Assembly: GCA_964358085.1 (NCBI GenBank)
Contig: CAYHNU010000003.1
Location: 1-39,952 of the forward strand
Reading direction: 5' to 3'
DNA length: 39,952 bases
Source: GWC2-45-19 sp964358085
Lineage (GTDB): Bacteria; Patescibacteriota; Microgenomatia; CAZETR01; Amesbacteraceae
Positions within the stretch are counted from its first letter, which is position 1. Each line of letters opens with the position of its first letter. The notes under the pieces were generated by a model. It made no database searches. It saw only the letters and a list, made by a program, of their open reading frames with translations, and had not been told where the DNA came from. A program made the position numbers and the translations under genes. This document shows positions 33,533 to 39,952 of this stretch, one piece after another.

Positions 33533-34616
33533 AGCCAACCGGCTGCGTCAGCGCGTCCGTTCATATTTCCAACCCCCCATAAAACTGGGCCCAAAAACCG
33601 CCCAATTAGTGTCCCATATCGCTTCAGTCGAACACGTTGAAGTCGGATCAGAAATTGAAGCCCTGCTCCTGGAATCCAGCCTCATTAAAAAATTCCGCCC
33701 CCACTACAATATCGCCTCCAAAGACGGCACCTCTCCCTACTATATCCACATCACCCGCGAAAAATACCCCAAGCCCGTTATCAATCATCTGCCCCAAAGC
33801 GCCATCGCCGGTCCTTTCCTCTCGAGGCTGGTAGCCAGAAAAATCCTCCGCAGCTTTCGCCGCATCGCCCCCTACCATACCGAGAGTCCGTGTTTTTATC
33901 GCCATCTGGAACTCTGCCACCCTTGTCCAGACGATCCCCACACCAGCACCATCGCATATCAAAAAAACATCACTCTTCTTAAAAAACTTCTCCGAGGCCA
34001 ATTTAAACAAGTACTGCGTCAAGCCGTCAAAACCTTAGATTTCGAGACAGCCGCCGCTTTACGTGATCTGTTGCACCAACCCACTCCCCCGGAAGAGTAC
34101 GTCACCAACCCGAATCTTTTAGCCGATCGCCGTCAGGAAGCTTTGCAATCTTTGCGGTCTACTATGAACTATGAACCAATAACTAATAACCCATTACATC
34201 GGATCGAGTGTTTTGACGTGGCCAATCTCTCCGGCAGTGCAGTCACCGGAGCAATGACTGTGGCCATAAACGGCCAGCTTTCACCACAACATTATCGCCA
34301 TTTCACTCTTTCGTCTGGCAACGACGACGTCGCCAGACTTAAAGAAATGCTTACCCGCCGCCTCAAGACCGACTGGCCAACTCCCGACCTTTTAGTCCTT
34401 GATGGCGGCAAGTCACAGCTATCAATAGTCAACTGGAGTATTCCCACCATTGCCTTGGCCAAAAATGAAGAGATTATTTACACCACCGACGGTCAGAAAA
34501 TTAAACTCGACCGCCGCCACCCGGGTTTACAGCTTCTGCAGCGCCTGCGTGACGAAGCCCACCGTTTTTCCCGTCGCTTGCACCACAAACATCGAAGTGC
34601 AATAATCAAGCCATGA
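33450..34616 (+). CDS. uvrC: Excinuclease ABC subunit C, short form lacking HhH domain
   Basis: 388 residues against about 600 in most bacteria. UvrC makes both incisions around a lesion. Present: GIY-YIG nuclease (PGVYIFKNASGQVLYVGKA, about 11-29), the Cys cluster CFYRHLELCHPCPDD, the UvrB-binding motif LDFETAAALRDLL and the RNase H-like nuclease (IECFDVANLSG, LLVLDGGKSQL, RDEAHRFSRRLH). Missing: the C-terminal helix-hairpin-helix pair that binds DNA. The start is TTG at 33450, needed to keep the PGVY strand, so 83 nt overlap the preceding gene. A heptamer array at 34161-34188 lies at the linker before the second nuclease. Confidence 0.94.
   Translation: MLSLSHLPLSPGVYIFKNASGQVLYVGKANRLRQRVRSYFQPPIKLGPKTAQLVSHIASVEHVEVGSEIEALLLESSLIKKFRPHYNIASKDGTSPYYIHITREKYPKPVINHLPQSAIAGPFLSRLVARKILRSFRRIAPYHTESPCFYRHLELCHPCPDDPHTSTIAYQKNITLLKKLLRGQFKQVLRQAVKTLDFETAAALRDLLHQPTPPEEYVTNPNLLADRRQEALQSLRSTMNYEPITNNPLHRIECFDVANLSGSAVTGAMTVAINGQLSPQHYRHFTLSSGNDDVARLKEMLTRRLKTDWPTPDLLVLDGGKSQLSIVNWSIPTIALAKNEEIIYTTDGQKIKLDRRHPGLQLLQRLRDEAHRFSRRLHHKHRSAIIKP
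34161..34188 (+). repeat. Heptanucleotide array in uvrC (ACTATGA/ACTAATA family)
   Basis: Units ACTATGA, ACTATGA, ACCAATA, ACTAATA, identical to the dnaE array. Encodes STMNYEPITNNP, again the same frame. Confidence 0.93.
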
Positions 34617-34915
34617 AAAAGGTAGCCCTGACCCAACTTCCGAGACGAATAGAAGTGCGTGTTAAACGCGGACAATCTGGTGCCTATATTGCCGAACTAC
34701 CTGAATTAGACATTTTTACTGAATGTGATTCATTGGAAGATATAGATCCCAACGTAAACGATTTAATTTTCACCCACTTTGATATTCCAAAACAGTTGCA
34801 AAACAAAATTTGGTACCGGCCCGAGAAAACGGTGATCCCGAGAATTAATCAATCGGATCTTTATCACTTTGCTGCCCTCACATCACCAGAAACCTTTAAC
34901 TATTTCTTTCAATGA
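34613..34915 (+). CDS. HicB-like antitoxin (putative)
   Basis: 100 residues. The segment GAYIAELPELDIFTECDSLED resembles the partial RNase H fold of HicB antitoxins (usual pattern Y.A.vPelpg..t.GdTleEA), followed by a charged region and a C-terminal helix. No clear DNA-binding domain is visible. It overlaps uvrC by 4 nt (ATGA) and the HicA-like gene by 4 nt. HicB binds and neutralises HicA. The call depends largely on the partner gene. Confidence 0.6.
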   Translation: MKKVALTQLPRRIEVRVKRGQSGAYIAELPELDIFTECDSLEDIDPNVNDLIFTHFDIPKQLQNKIWYRPEKTVIPRINQSDLYHFAALTSPETFNYFFQ

Positions 34916-35160
34916 AATCGTCATTTGGAAGTAAAGAGTTGGAGAAATGCCTAATTAGATTGGGCTTCATGTTCCAGAAACGAGTCGGGTCAAGTCACCT
35001 CAAATATAAGCTCACCGGCAAGAAAATTCCGGCAGGAACCAGACCGTTCATTATCGTCATTGAAGGAAGAAAAATATACGATCCCCACACTGCAAGTAGT
35101 TACGTTCGTCAAATCAAAAATCTGGGCTTTACCGAGGAAGAAATCTTGAAAAACCTCTAG
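34912..35160 (+). CDS. HicA-like mRNA interferase toxin (putative)
   Basis: 82 residues of the HicA/YcfA double-stranded-RNA-binding-like fold. SKELEKCLIRLGFMFQKRVGS followed by SHLKYKL places the catalytic His in GSSH. The rest (GTRPFIIVIEGRKI, a strand, then a C-terminal helix) fits the small fold. HicA cleaves mRNA to arrest growth when unbalanced by HicB. The antitoxin-like gene comes first, as is common for some HicBA pairs. Being coupled to uvrC is unusual and would give co-expression with repair. Confidence 0.68.
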   Translation: MKSSFGSKELEKCLIRLGFMFQKRVGSSHLKYKLTGKKIPAGTRPFIIVIEGRKIYDPHTASSYVRQIKNLGFTEEEILKNL

Positions 35161-35181
35161 GTATAGTGAATAATAGAAACA

Positions 35182-35592
35182 ATGCTACGCCTTCTTCTCC
35201 GTTCTATCGCCATCAATCTGGCCAGCATTTATCTGGCCGCCCAAATTCTCTCTGGAGTCATCACTTACATTGGCGGCTACCAAACCCTCCTTCTGGCCTC
35301 ACTGGCCATCGCCCTGGTTAATCTCTTCGTCCGCCCGGTCATTAATTTGCTTCTCCTGCCTATTCATTTAGTCACCCTGGGCGTTTTTCGCTGGGTCGCC
35401 AACCTGGTCACTCTATATTTAGTTACACTACTCGTCCCCAATTTACAAGTTCACGCTTTTACATTTCCCGGGCTGGATCTGAAATATGTTATCATTCCCT
35501 CCATGCATTTCACCGCCTTCGGCGCCTTCGTCGTGGCCACTATCACCCTCACTATTACTTTCCATTTTATTTACTGGCTCCTTCAGGACTGA
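35182..35592 (+). CDS. Phage holin family 4-like membrane protein
   Basis: 136 residues with about four membrane helices, matching the PF04020-type family (mycobacterial 4-TM holin superfamily). Typical segments are LLRSIAINLASIYLAAQIL, ALVNLFVRPVINLLLLPIHL and TLGVFRWVANLVTLYLV. Despite the name, chromosomal members are common and of unknown function. AATAAT lies 7 nt before the ATG. The stop overlaps the secG start (TGATG). Confidence 0.82.
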   Translation: MLRLLLRSIAINLASIYLAAQILSGVITYIGGYQTLLLASLAIALVNLFVRPVINLLLLPIHLVTLGVFRWVANLVTLYLVTLLVPNLQVHAFTFPGLDLKYVIIPSMHFTAFGAFVVATITLTITFHFIYWLLQD

Positions 35593-35804
35593 TGAAAACC
35601 TGGCTGACCGTAGCTCAAATCGTCACCGGCATTCTTCTCACCGGTCTGGTGCTTCTGCAGGCCAAAGGCACCGGTCTGGGTCGGGCTTTCGGTTCTATCG
35701 CTTACCACTCCAAGAGGGGAGTGGAAAAAATGGTCTTTCGCTCTACTGTTATCATTGCCGTCATATTCGTCATTCTATCCGTACTCAATGTCCTCACCTT
35801 TTAA
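35592..35804 (+). CDS. secG: Preprotein translocase subunit SecG
   Basis: 70 residues with two membrane helices separated by a Gly-rich cytoplasmic loop: IVTGILLTGLVLLQAKGTGLG, then an AFG motif and a final helix. SecG associates with SecYE and assists protein export. It overlaps both neighbours (1 nt upstream, 17 nt downstream). Confidence 0.88.
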   Translation: MKTWLTVAQIVTGILLTGLVLLQAKGTGLGRAFGSIAYHSKRGVEKMVFRSTVIIAVIFVILSVLNVLTF

Positions 35805-37113
35805 ACAGCTGCGTTTCGGGTCGCGTCTGCTGGTAGCTTTTTTCACCAAATACTACCTGGCGATCTTTATTGGCGCCGTTTTTGGCGCTATGGCTCTTAT
35901 TTTCTCGCCCCGCCTCCTGCCATATTTACCTACGCTACGCTCTACCCAAACTATCGCCGTTGTCGGCCGTTACACTCCCACAGAAATCCCTTTATCTATT
36001 CAACAAAAAATCAGCCTCGGCCTAACCACTATTTCTCCTTCCGGGCAACCCGCTCCAGGGCTAGCCGCCTCCTGGACTGTAGACGCCGCTGGCAAAAGTT
36101 ACACTTTTAACCTGGCTCCGTTTCTCACATGGCAAAACGGCTCTTCTATCAAAAGCCGAGACATTAACTACCATTTTAAAGATACCGATTTTATCTATCC
36201 CTCGGACACTCAAATCGTGGTCAACCTCAAAGAGCCTTTCACGCCTCTGCCCGTAGTTTTATCCCGTCCCGCCTTTAAAACGGGACTGCTGGGAGCCGGA
36301 TCATATAAAGTTTCCCGTCTCAAAAAAACCGGTCAAACTATCGACTCCCTGACTCTCGTTCCCGTGGATGGTACATCTCGCCTGCCTCGACTCCGCTACT
36401 ATTTCTACCCTTCCGAGTCTCAAGCTCGCCTGGCATTTAAATTGGGGACTGTAAATTACTTAGAAGACATCCAAGACCCGGCCGATCTGGCTGAATGGCC
36501 CTCGATTCGCATTTCCACCACCGTACAAAAAGACCGCTATATTGGTATTTTTTTCAACACCCAGCAACTTGAGAAGAGTCTACGTCAGTCTTTGGCTTAC
36601 GCCATTAACAAATCTCGTTGGCCAAACCAGGCCTACGGTCCCCTGGCCCCTACTTCCTGGGCCTACAATTCCGAAGTCAAACCCTACGATCTGGATTTAG
36701 CCCGGGCCAAACAGCTGCTAGCCAAAGTTGGCAAAAAACCGGACAAAATAATTCTTACTACCTTGTCTGTCTACTTACCGACGGCCGAGGCGATAAAAAC
36801 CGACTGGCAGGCTTTGGGAATACCCACCGAAGTTCAAATCGTCCCCGAAGTCCCCTCCGACTTTACCGCCCTCATTATCGGCCAAAAGATTCCCGTTGAC
36901 CCGGACCAATACAGCCTCTGGCACTCAACTCAAGAAACCAATCTGGCCCGCTTTAACCACCCTCGGGCAGACAAGTTGCTAGAAGATGGCCGCAAGACTC
37001 TCGACCCCGAATTACGTAAAAACATCTACCTGGAATTCCAAAAATTCATCAGCGAAGAACTGCCCGTCATCTTCCTCTACCACCCCACCACCTACTTCAT
37101 CTCCCGAATGTAA
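35788..37113 (+). CDS. Family 5 extracellular solute (peptide)-binding protein
   Basis: The ATG at 35788 (MSSPFKQLRFGS, 441 residues) is preferred over an ATG at 35755. It gives a short basic start before the membrane anchor (about 19-41: YLAIFIGAVFGAMALIF) and limits overlap with secG to 17 nt. The body matches SBP_bac_5: LAASWTVDAAGKSYTFNLAP, TWQNGSSIKSRDINYHF, RQSLAYAINKSRW. These proteins capture peptides or nickel for ABC importers. At about 440 residues it is shorter than the usual 500-550. No permease gene is adjacent. The end overlaps the convergent flavoprotein gene by 17 nt. Confidence 0.82.
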   Translation: MSSPFKQLRFGSRLLVAFFTKYYLAIFIGAVFGAMALIFSPRLLPYLPTLRSTQTIAVVGRYTPTEIPLSIQQKISLGLTTISPSGQPAPGLAASWTVDAAGKSYTFNLAPFLTWQNGSSIKSRDINYHFKDTDFIYPSDTQIVVNLKEPFTPLPVVLSRPAFKTGLLGAGSYKVSRLKKTGQTIDSLTLVPVDGTSRLPRLRYYFYPSESQARLAFKLGTVNYLEDIQDPADLAEWPSIRISTTVQKDRYIGIFFNTQQLEKSLRQSLAYAINKSRWPNQAYGPLAPTSWAYNSEVKPYDLDLARAKQLLAKVGKKPDKIILTTLSVYLPTAEAIKTDWQALGIPTEVQIVPEVPSDFTALIIGQKIPVDPDQYSLWHSTQETNLARFNHPRADKLLEDGRKTLDPELRKNIYLEFQKFISEELPVIFLYHPTTYFISRM

Positions 37114-38413
37114 CCATGTCGGGAATAACTCTGAACGGTATTTGCCAGTAAGGGATTTTGCCTGTTAAGGCATAATTCATTGTATTCCTGACCATCTGGC
37201 TGGCTAATGGTATCTGGTGATTCGTCAACCAAACCACAGCTTCTTTCGACATCCGGTGGTCCAAAACAAGATCGAAGACACTAAGCATAACTTCAGAAAA
37301 TCGGTTGTCCCAAATATAGGTTCTCCTGATGTAGTCCCCGAATTTTTTTCGGGCCGTTGCGCCATTCCCATGTTTTTTTAATATTTCAACAAACTCAGCT
37401 CCGCTTTCCATGGCTGCACCTATACCGTTTTTTCTTTGCCTGGTGCCTCCGGCGTCTCCATACCTGACATAGCCCATTCCTCCATGCTCGTTTTCTGTTG
37501 ATATCTTGTTCGGAGACCGAACTGTAATATCGTTGATGCAGGCACAGTTAGATCTCTGCCCAGTTAAATCGCCTAGAAGATCTTTAACCGCTGGCAAAGC
37601 CAGAAACTCTCGAAAGTAAGATTGATCCGCTCCGTCTCTGCCCATCATCACAATTGTGGCATACTTCCCCTTGGGAATGACTGCCGCATACCAAATTTTA
37701 CGAGTTGGATTTCCAAATACATGCATGCTTTCTCTCAATTTTTCTCGTGCTCTCGTGTCCTCTAAATAATATTCTCTGACGCTGGCTGGTTGAGTTTCCG
37801 ACTCATCAAATAACTCTCCTCCTGTATCAATTTCCAAATCGCCTCTCTTGTGGCCAAAGGCTCCCACAACTAAGTGGACATTAGTGGCCTCACCGCCTGC
37901 ATACACCACGGTTTTGTCTCGTCCTACTTGAATTTTAGTGACTGGAGATTCCACGACTTCGGCTCCTGCGTTTTTTGCCTCATTCAACAACCACGCATCA
38001 AATCCCCTTATTTGTCCAATTGTTTCCACGGCTGGTCTCACCGGCGCAAATCCTCTGAAAACGGCAAGGGCATGGGTGGGAATTTCCACTTCTTTGCCTC
38101 CGGGAAGATGTACAACATTTCTATTTATCCTTGTTTGAATCACGTCTTTCGGTATATGAAGACCAACGCTAGCTAGTAACGATTCTGTGGTATCTTGCAA
38201 AATCCCTGCACAACCCACGCAGCTTTTGATTCTTTCTCCCAAAGTCGGCATTCTCGTCGGACTTGGTTCAAAAATAGTCACACTTTTTGCCAGAGGTGCC
38301 AAAAGATATCCTGTCAAAGCTCCTGCCGGTCCGCCTCCTACAATCACTACGTCTAGTAACGATAAAGGAAATTCCGGGTTTTTTTCTTTAGATAGTCCAA
38401 TCTCAATCGACAT
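37097..38413 (-). CDS. FAD-dependent oxidoreductase, geranylgeranyl-reductase-like
   Basis: The ATG at 38413 (438 residues) is chosen because TATAAT lies 9 nt upstream; the frame itself is open to 38491. FAD-binding Rossmann motif LDVVIVGGGPAGALTGYLLA (about 20-39) with the acidic end of strand 2 in IFEPS. A Cys-containing segment GERIKSCVGCAGIL follows. IWYAAVIPKGKYATIVMMG fits the substrate-domain strand of the geranylgeranyl reductase (GGR) family, and YGDAGGTRQRKNGIGAAMESG is the second FAD contact. GGR enzymes hydrogenate isoprenoid chains. Why a reduced genome would keep one is unclear, and other substrates are possible. Confidence 0.72.
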   Translation of the reverse strand: MSIEIGLSKEKNPEFPLSLLDVVIVGGGPAGALTGYLLAPLAKSVTIFEPSPTRMPTLGERIKSCVGCAGILQDTTESLLASVGLHIPKDVIQTRINRNVVHLPGGKEVEIPTHALAVFRGFAPVRPAVETIGQIRGFDAWLLNEAKNAGAEVVESPVTKIQVGRDKTVVYAGGEATNVHLVVGAFGHKRGDLEIDTGGELFDESETQPASVREYYLEDTRAREKLRESMHVFGNPTRKIWYAAVIPKGKYATIVMMGRDGADQSYFREFLALPAVKDLLGDLTGQRSNCACINDITVRSPNKISTENEHGGMGYVRYGDAGGTRQRKNGIGAAMESGAEFVEILKKHGNGATARKKFGDYIRRTYIWDNRFSEVMLSVFDLVLDHRMSKEAVVWLTNHQIPLASQMVRNTMNYALTGKIPYWQIPFRVIPDMVTFGR

Positions 38414-38487
38414 CGTCAGAGAATTATAGGATATTGTGGTTGTTTTTGCTATACCATCTACTTCATATCCCGAATGTAAATTTCGGC

Positions 38488-38763
38488 TCAATTTGCGCTT
38501 GGCAAACCTACGTGAGATTCAATCACATCCACCCGTTTCTCCAACTTCCACCAATCTCGATCCAAAACTCCCACCACAAACTCCAAATCCTTCCTAATTT
38601 TTTTCAAATCTTTTTTAATTGGTTTCAATTCTTTTTGTAAAATCCCAGTGACAATTCCTGGTACTTGGGTTTGAATAGCCTTATTAACAATCGGTGGCAC
38701 CTGGACTTGGATAGCCTTGCTCACTACTACACCAATTTGATTCAAATCACCCTTTGTTAACAT
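38488..38763 (-). CDS. Coiled-coil protein of unknown function (91 aa)
   Basis: Begins MLTKGDLNQIGVVVSKAI and contains an internal near-repeat (VQVPPIVNKAIQ and TQVPGIVTGILQ). A charged coiled coil follows (about 42-80: KELKPIKKDLKKIRKDLE). Small proteins with an MLTK(G/E)DL start and coiled coil are frequent in CPR genomes; their role is not known, though a structural or tail-fibre-like assembly function has the right shape. Divergent from the tRNA-Arg gene. Confidence 0.65.
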   Translation of the reverse strand: MLTKGDLNQIGVVVSKAIQVQVPPIVNKAIQTQVPGIVTGILQKELKPIKKDLKKIRKDLEFVVGVLDRDWWKLEKRVDVIESHVGLPSAN

Positions 38764-38834
38764 ACTCCAACTGTAGTTTTTTCTGCAGCAAAAGTCAATC
38801 TCAATTAGAATGTAGTAAAATTGAACCCGGGATC

Positions 38835-38906
38835 GCCCTCGTAGCTCAATGGATAGAGCAAATCCCTTCTAAGGATAAGATGAAGGTTCGATTCCTCCCG
38901 AGGGCA
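38835..38906 (+). tRNA. tRNA-Arg (UCU)
   Basis: Acceptor GCCCTCG/CGAGGGC, D-arm GCTC-AATGGATA-GAGC, anticodon loop CTTCTAA (anticodon TCT), T-loop TTCGATT, discriminator A, no encoded CCA. A TAAAAT box ends 13 nt upstream. Confidence 0.94.
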
Positions 38907-38915
38907 CATTTACAC

Positions 38916-38990
38916 GGGTCCGTAGCTCAACGGTAGAGCAGCTTCCTCTTAAGAAGACGGTTGTGGGTTCGATTCCCACCGGGCCCACCA
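38916..38990 (+). tRNA. tRNA-Lys (CUU)
   Basis: Acceptor GGGTCCG/CGGGCCC, D-arm GCTC-AACGGTA-GAGC, anticodon loop CTCTTAA (anticodon CTT), T-arm GTGGG-TTCGATT-CCCAC, and an encoded ACCA end. Nine nt after tRNA-Arg, probably co-transcribed. Confidence 0.94.
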
Positions 38991-39035
38991 ATAAGACCTT
39001 GCAAATAAGATCTAGATCAGATATGCTAGGTTCTA

Positions 39036-39731
39036 ATGATAAGTAAGCTTGCTGAAAAAGAATTGGCTATAAATCTAAGAAGGCAAGGATTGTCGTATCG
39101 CGAAATATTACAGCAAGTTCCCGTAGCCAAATCTAGCCTGGGTCTGTGGCTAAAATCCGTAAGTCTTTCCAAACCTCAAATAACTAGGCTTACCCAAAAG
39201 AGATTAGAAGCAGCAAGAAGGGGTGGACTAGCCAAAAGATTACAAAGATTAAGAGTCCAAGAACAAGTACAAAAAGACGCAAGATTAGAAGTTAGCAATA
39301 TCGATTTAAGAGATTTATGGCTAATGGGTACAATGCTTTATTGGGCAGAGGGCTCTAAAGCTAAATCGTACAGTCCGAGTGTCGGATTACAGTTCAGTAA
39401 TTCTGATCCAAGAATGATAAACATATTCGTCAAGTGGTGTATAAAATGCCTTCAAGTACCCCTCGAAAGAATAGGATTCAGTATTTATGTTCACGAAACA
39501 TATAGAGACGACAAAAAACGCTTTCGTCAATACTGGTCTGACCAAATTGGACTTCCTCTCAACCGTTTTGATAAAATATATTTTAAGAAAAGCGCTCTAC
39601 GCACAAATCGCAGAAACCTAGGTAGAAGTTATAATGGCCAAATTTATGCCAAGGTCCATCAAAGCACTAATTTAAATCGAAGAGTAGATGCGTGGATCAA
39701 TGAAATTTACAACCGATGCGGGGTCGTCTAA
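39036..39731 (+). CDS. HTH plus putative homing-endonuclease-like protein ending inside tRNA-Gln
   Basis: 231 residues. The N-terminal helix-turn-helix (about 5-42) reads LRRQGLSYREILQQVPVAKS then SLGLWLKSV. A basic linker (ARRGGLAKRLQRLR) follows. The C-terminal domain (about 85-225) has LWLMGTMLYWAEGSKA and VGLQFSNSDPRMINIFVKW, a pattern I associate with LAGLIDADG-like endonuclease relatives in CPR genomes; that assignment is tentative. The ATG is 8 nt after TATGCT, suggesting a leaderless mRNA. The final codons and stop (CGVV, TAA) are read from the first 15 nt of the downstream tRNA-Gln. Confidence 0.65.
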   Translation: MISKLAEKELAINLRRQGLSYREILQQVPVAKSSLGLWLKSVSLSKPQITRLTQKRLEAARRGGLAKRLQRLRVQEQVQKDARLEVSNIDLRDLWLMGTMLYWAEGSKAKSYSPSVGLQFSNSDPRMINIFVKWCIKCLQVPLERIGFSIYVHETYRDDKKRFRQYWSDQIGLPLNRFDKIYFKKSALRTNRRNLGRSYNGQIYAKVHQSTNLNRRVDAWINEIYNRCGVV

Positions 39732-39792
39732 CGGTAGGACGTCTGCCTTTGGAGCAGAAGATTTCTAGGTTCGAATCCTAGCCCCGCAGCCA
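39717..39792 (+). tRNA. tRNA-Gln (UUG)
   Basis: Acceptor TGCGGGG/CCCCGCA, anticodon stem TCTGC/GCAGA with loop CTTTGGA (anticodon TTG), T-arm CTAGG-TTCGAAT-CCTAG, discriminator G and encoded CCA. The first 15 nt overlap the end of the preceding coding region. A tRNA-Gln alongside gatCAB fits the indirect Glu-to-Gln charging route. Confidence 0.94.
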
Positions 39793-39820
39793 GTAAGAAT
39801 TGGAAAGAGGTCGGGAGGTA

Positions 39821-39852
39821 GCGCTTTCCGCGCCCGCCTCCGCGGAAAGCGC
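39821..39852. repeat. Strong GC-rich inverted repeat after tRNA-Gln
   Basis: GCGCTTTCCGCG (39821-39832) and CGCGGAAAGCGC (39841-39852) form a perfect 12-bp stem around an 8-nt loop. A T6 tract follows 12 nt later (39865-39870). Could be the tRNA terminator region, part of a structured RNA, or a repeat. Confidence 0.65.
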
Positions 39853-39923
39853 GTCAAATCCGCCTTTTTTAAAACTTGCGGATAGCCGCCGATCCTTTAA
39901 AAAGAAGTTCGAGCCGACAGTTT

Positions 39924-39949
39924 TTGCCATGATAGATAAATCATGGCAA
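39924..39949. repeat. Inverted repeat at the window end
   Basis: TTGCCATGAT and ATCATGGCAA form a 10-bp stem with a 6-nt loop. Between 39853 and this hairpin there are further short complementary segments (ATCCGC at 39858 with GCGGAT at 39877), so the whole tail may fold. No coding region is seen in 39793-39952. Confidence 0.55.
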
Positions 39950-39952
39950 CTA

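Noticed and set aside
35486..35836. Alternative frame across the holin-like and secG genes
   Set aside because: Ser/His-rich composition without homology. The two annotated membrane proteins explain the region.
38754..38936. Plus-strand frame of 60 codons
   Set aside because: It covers tRNA-Arg and part of tRNA-Lys, so it is a chance frame.

Overview
This window looks like a piece of a small, streamlined bacterial genome of the Candidate Phyla Radiation (Patescibacteria), most likely Microgenomates-like. That placement is inference. It rests on very tight packing with many out-of-frame gene overlaps, a UvrC that ends right after its nuclease domain, a shortened GatB, small CPR-type proteins (an 85-residue EF-Tu-like protein, a 132-residue HELLH metallopeptidase, a coiled-coil MLTKGDL protein), and many start codons lying 6-9 nt after a -10 box, as expected for leaderless mRNAs. 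UGA is used as a stop, so the recoded Gracilibacteria/SR1 lineages are unlikely.

Layout. 1-7095: a promoter and terminator-like hairpin, then a NYN-domain nuclease, gatC-gatA-gatB (Glu/Asp-tRNA amidotransferase) and dnaE. 7096-11476: a secreted LysM/gluzincin protein bounded by a 15-bp direct repeat, rplS, a GT-C glycosyltransferase and a glycoside-hydrolase-like protein. 11481-13397 (minus): a 58-aa Cys-rich protein, tRNA-Glu, tRNA-Lys, a GIY-YIG gene embedded in a duplicated tRNA-Lys, a nuclease and an adaptor-like protein. 13415-15469: ruvC, DUF192, EF-Tu-like protein, metallopeptidase, DNA polymerase III delta. 15473-23356: frameshifted phosphohexomutase fused to a sugar-phosphate isomerase, a four-helix-bundle gene between inverted repeats, ppsA, eno, gpmI (lower glycolysis/gluconeogenesis). 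23328-25705: rsmI, DedA, a REP-associated transposase between palindromes, a Cys-rich protein. 25702-34616: lexA/uvrB (divergent), uvrA, a transglutaminase-like protein and uvrC, i.e. the core of nucleotide excision repair with its regulator. 34613-39952: HicB/HicA-like pair, holin-like protein, secG, peptide-binding protein, GGR-type flavoprotein, coiled-coil protein, tRNA-Arg, tRNA-Lys, an HTH/endonuclease-like gene running into tRNA-Gln, and a GC-rich structured tail.

The most unusual signal cuts across genes. Short arrays of 7-bp units (mostly 4-5 units, 28-35 bp) sit in frame inside gatA, dnaE, the glycosyltransferase, the isomerase, ppsA (twice), uvrB, uvrA (twice) and uvrC, mostly at linkers or other variable segments. 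Three of them (dnaE, uvrA, uvrC) are nearly the same sequence and encode nearly the same dodecapeptide. Added to this are intragenic palindromes (rsmI, the mutase-isomerase junction), two nuclease genes whose stop codons lie inside tRNA genes, an inverted-repeat-bounded four-helix-bundle gene, and a shared leader hairpin before rplS and uvrA. Together they suggest a compact genome being populated by several kinds of very small repeats and mobile cassettes.
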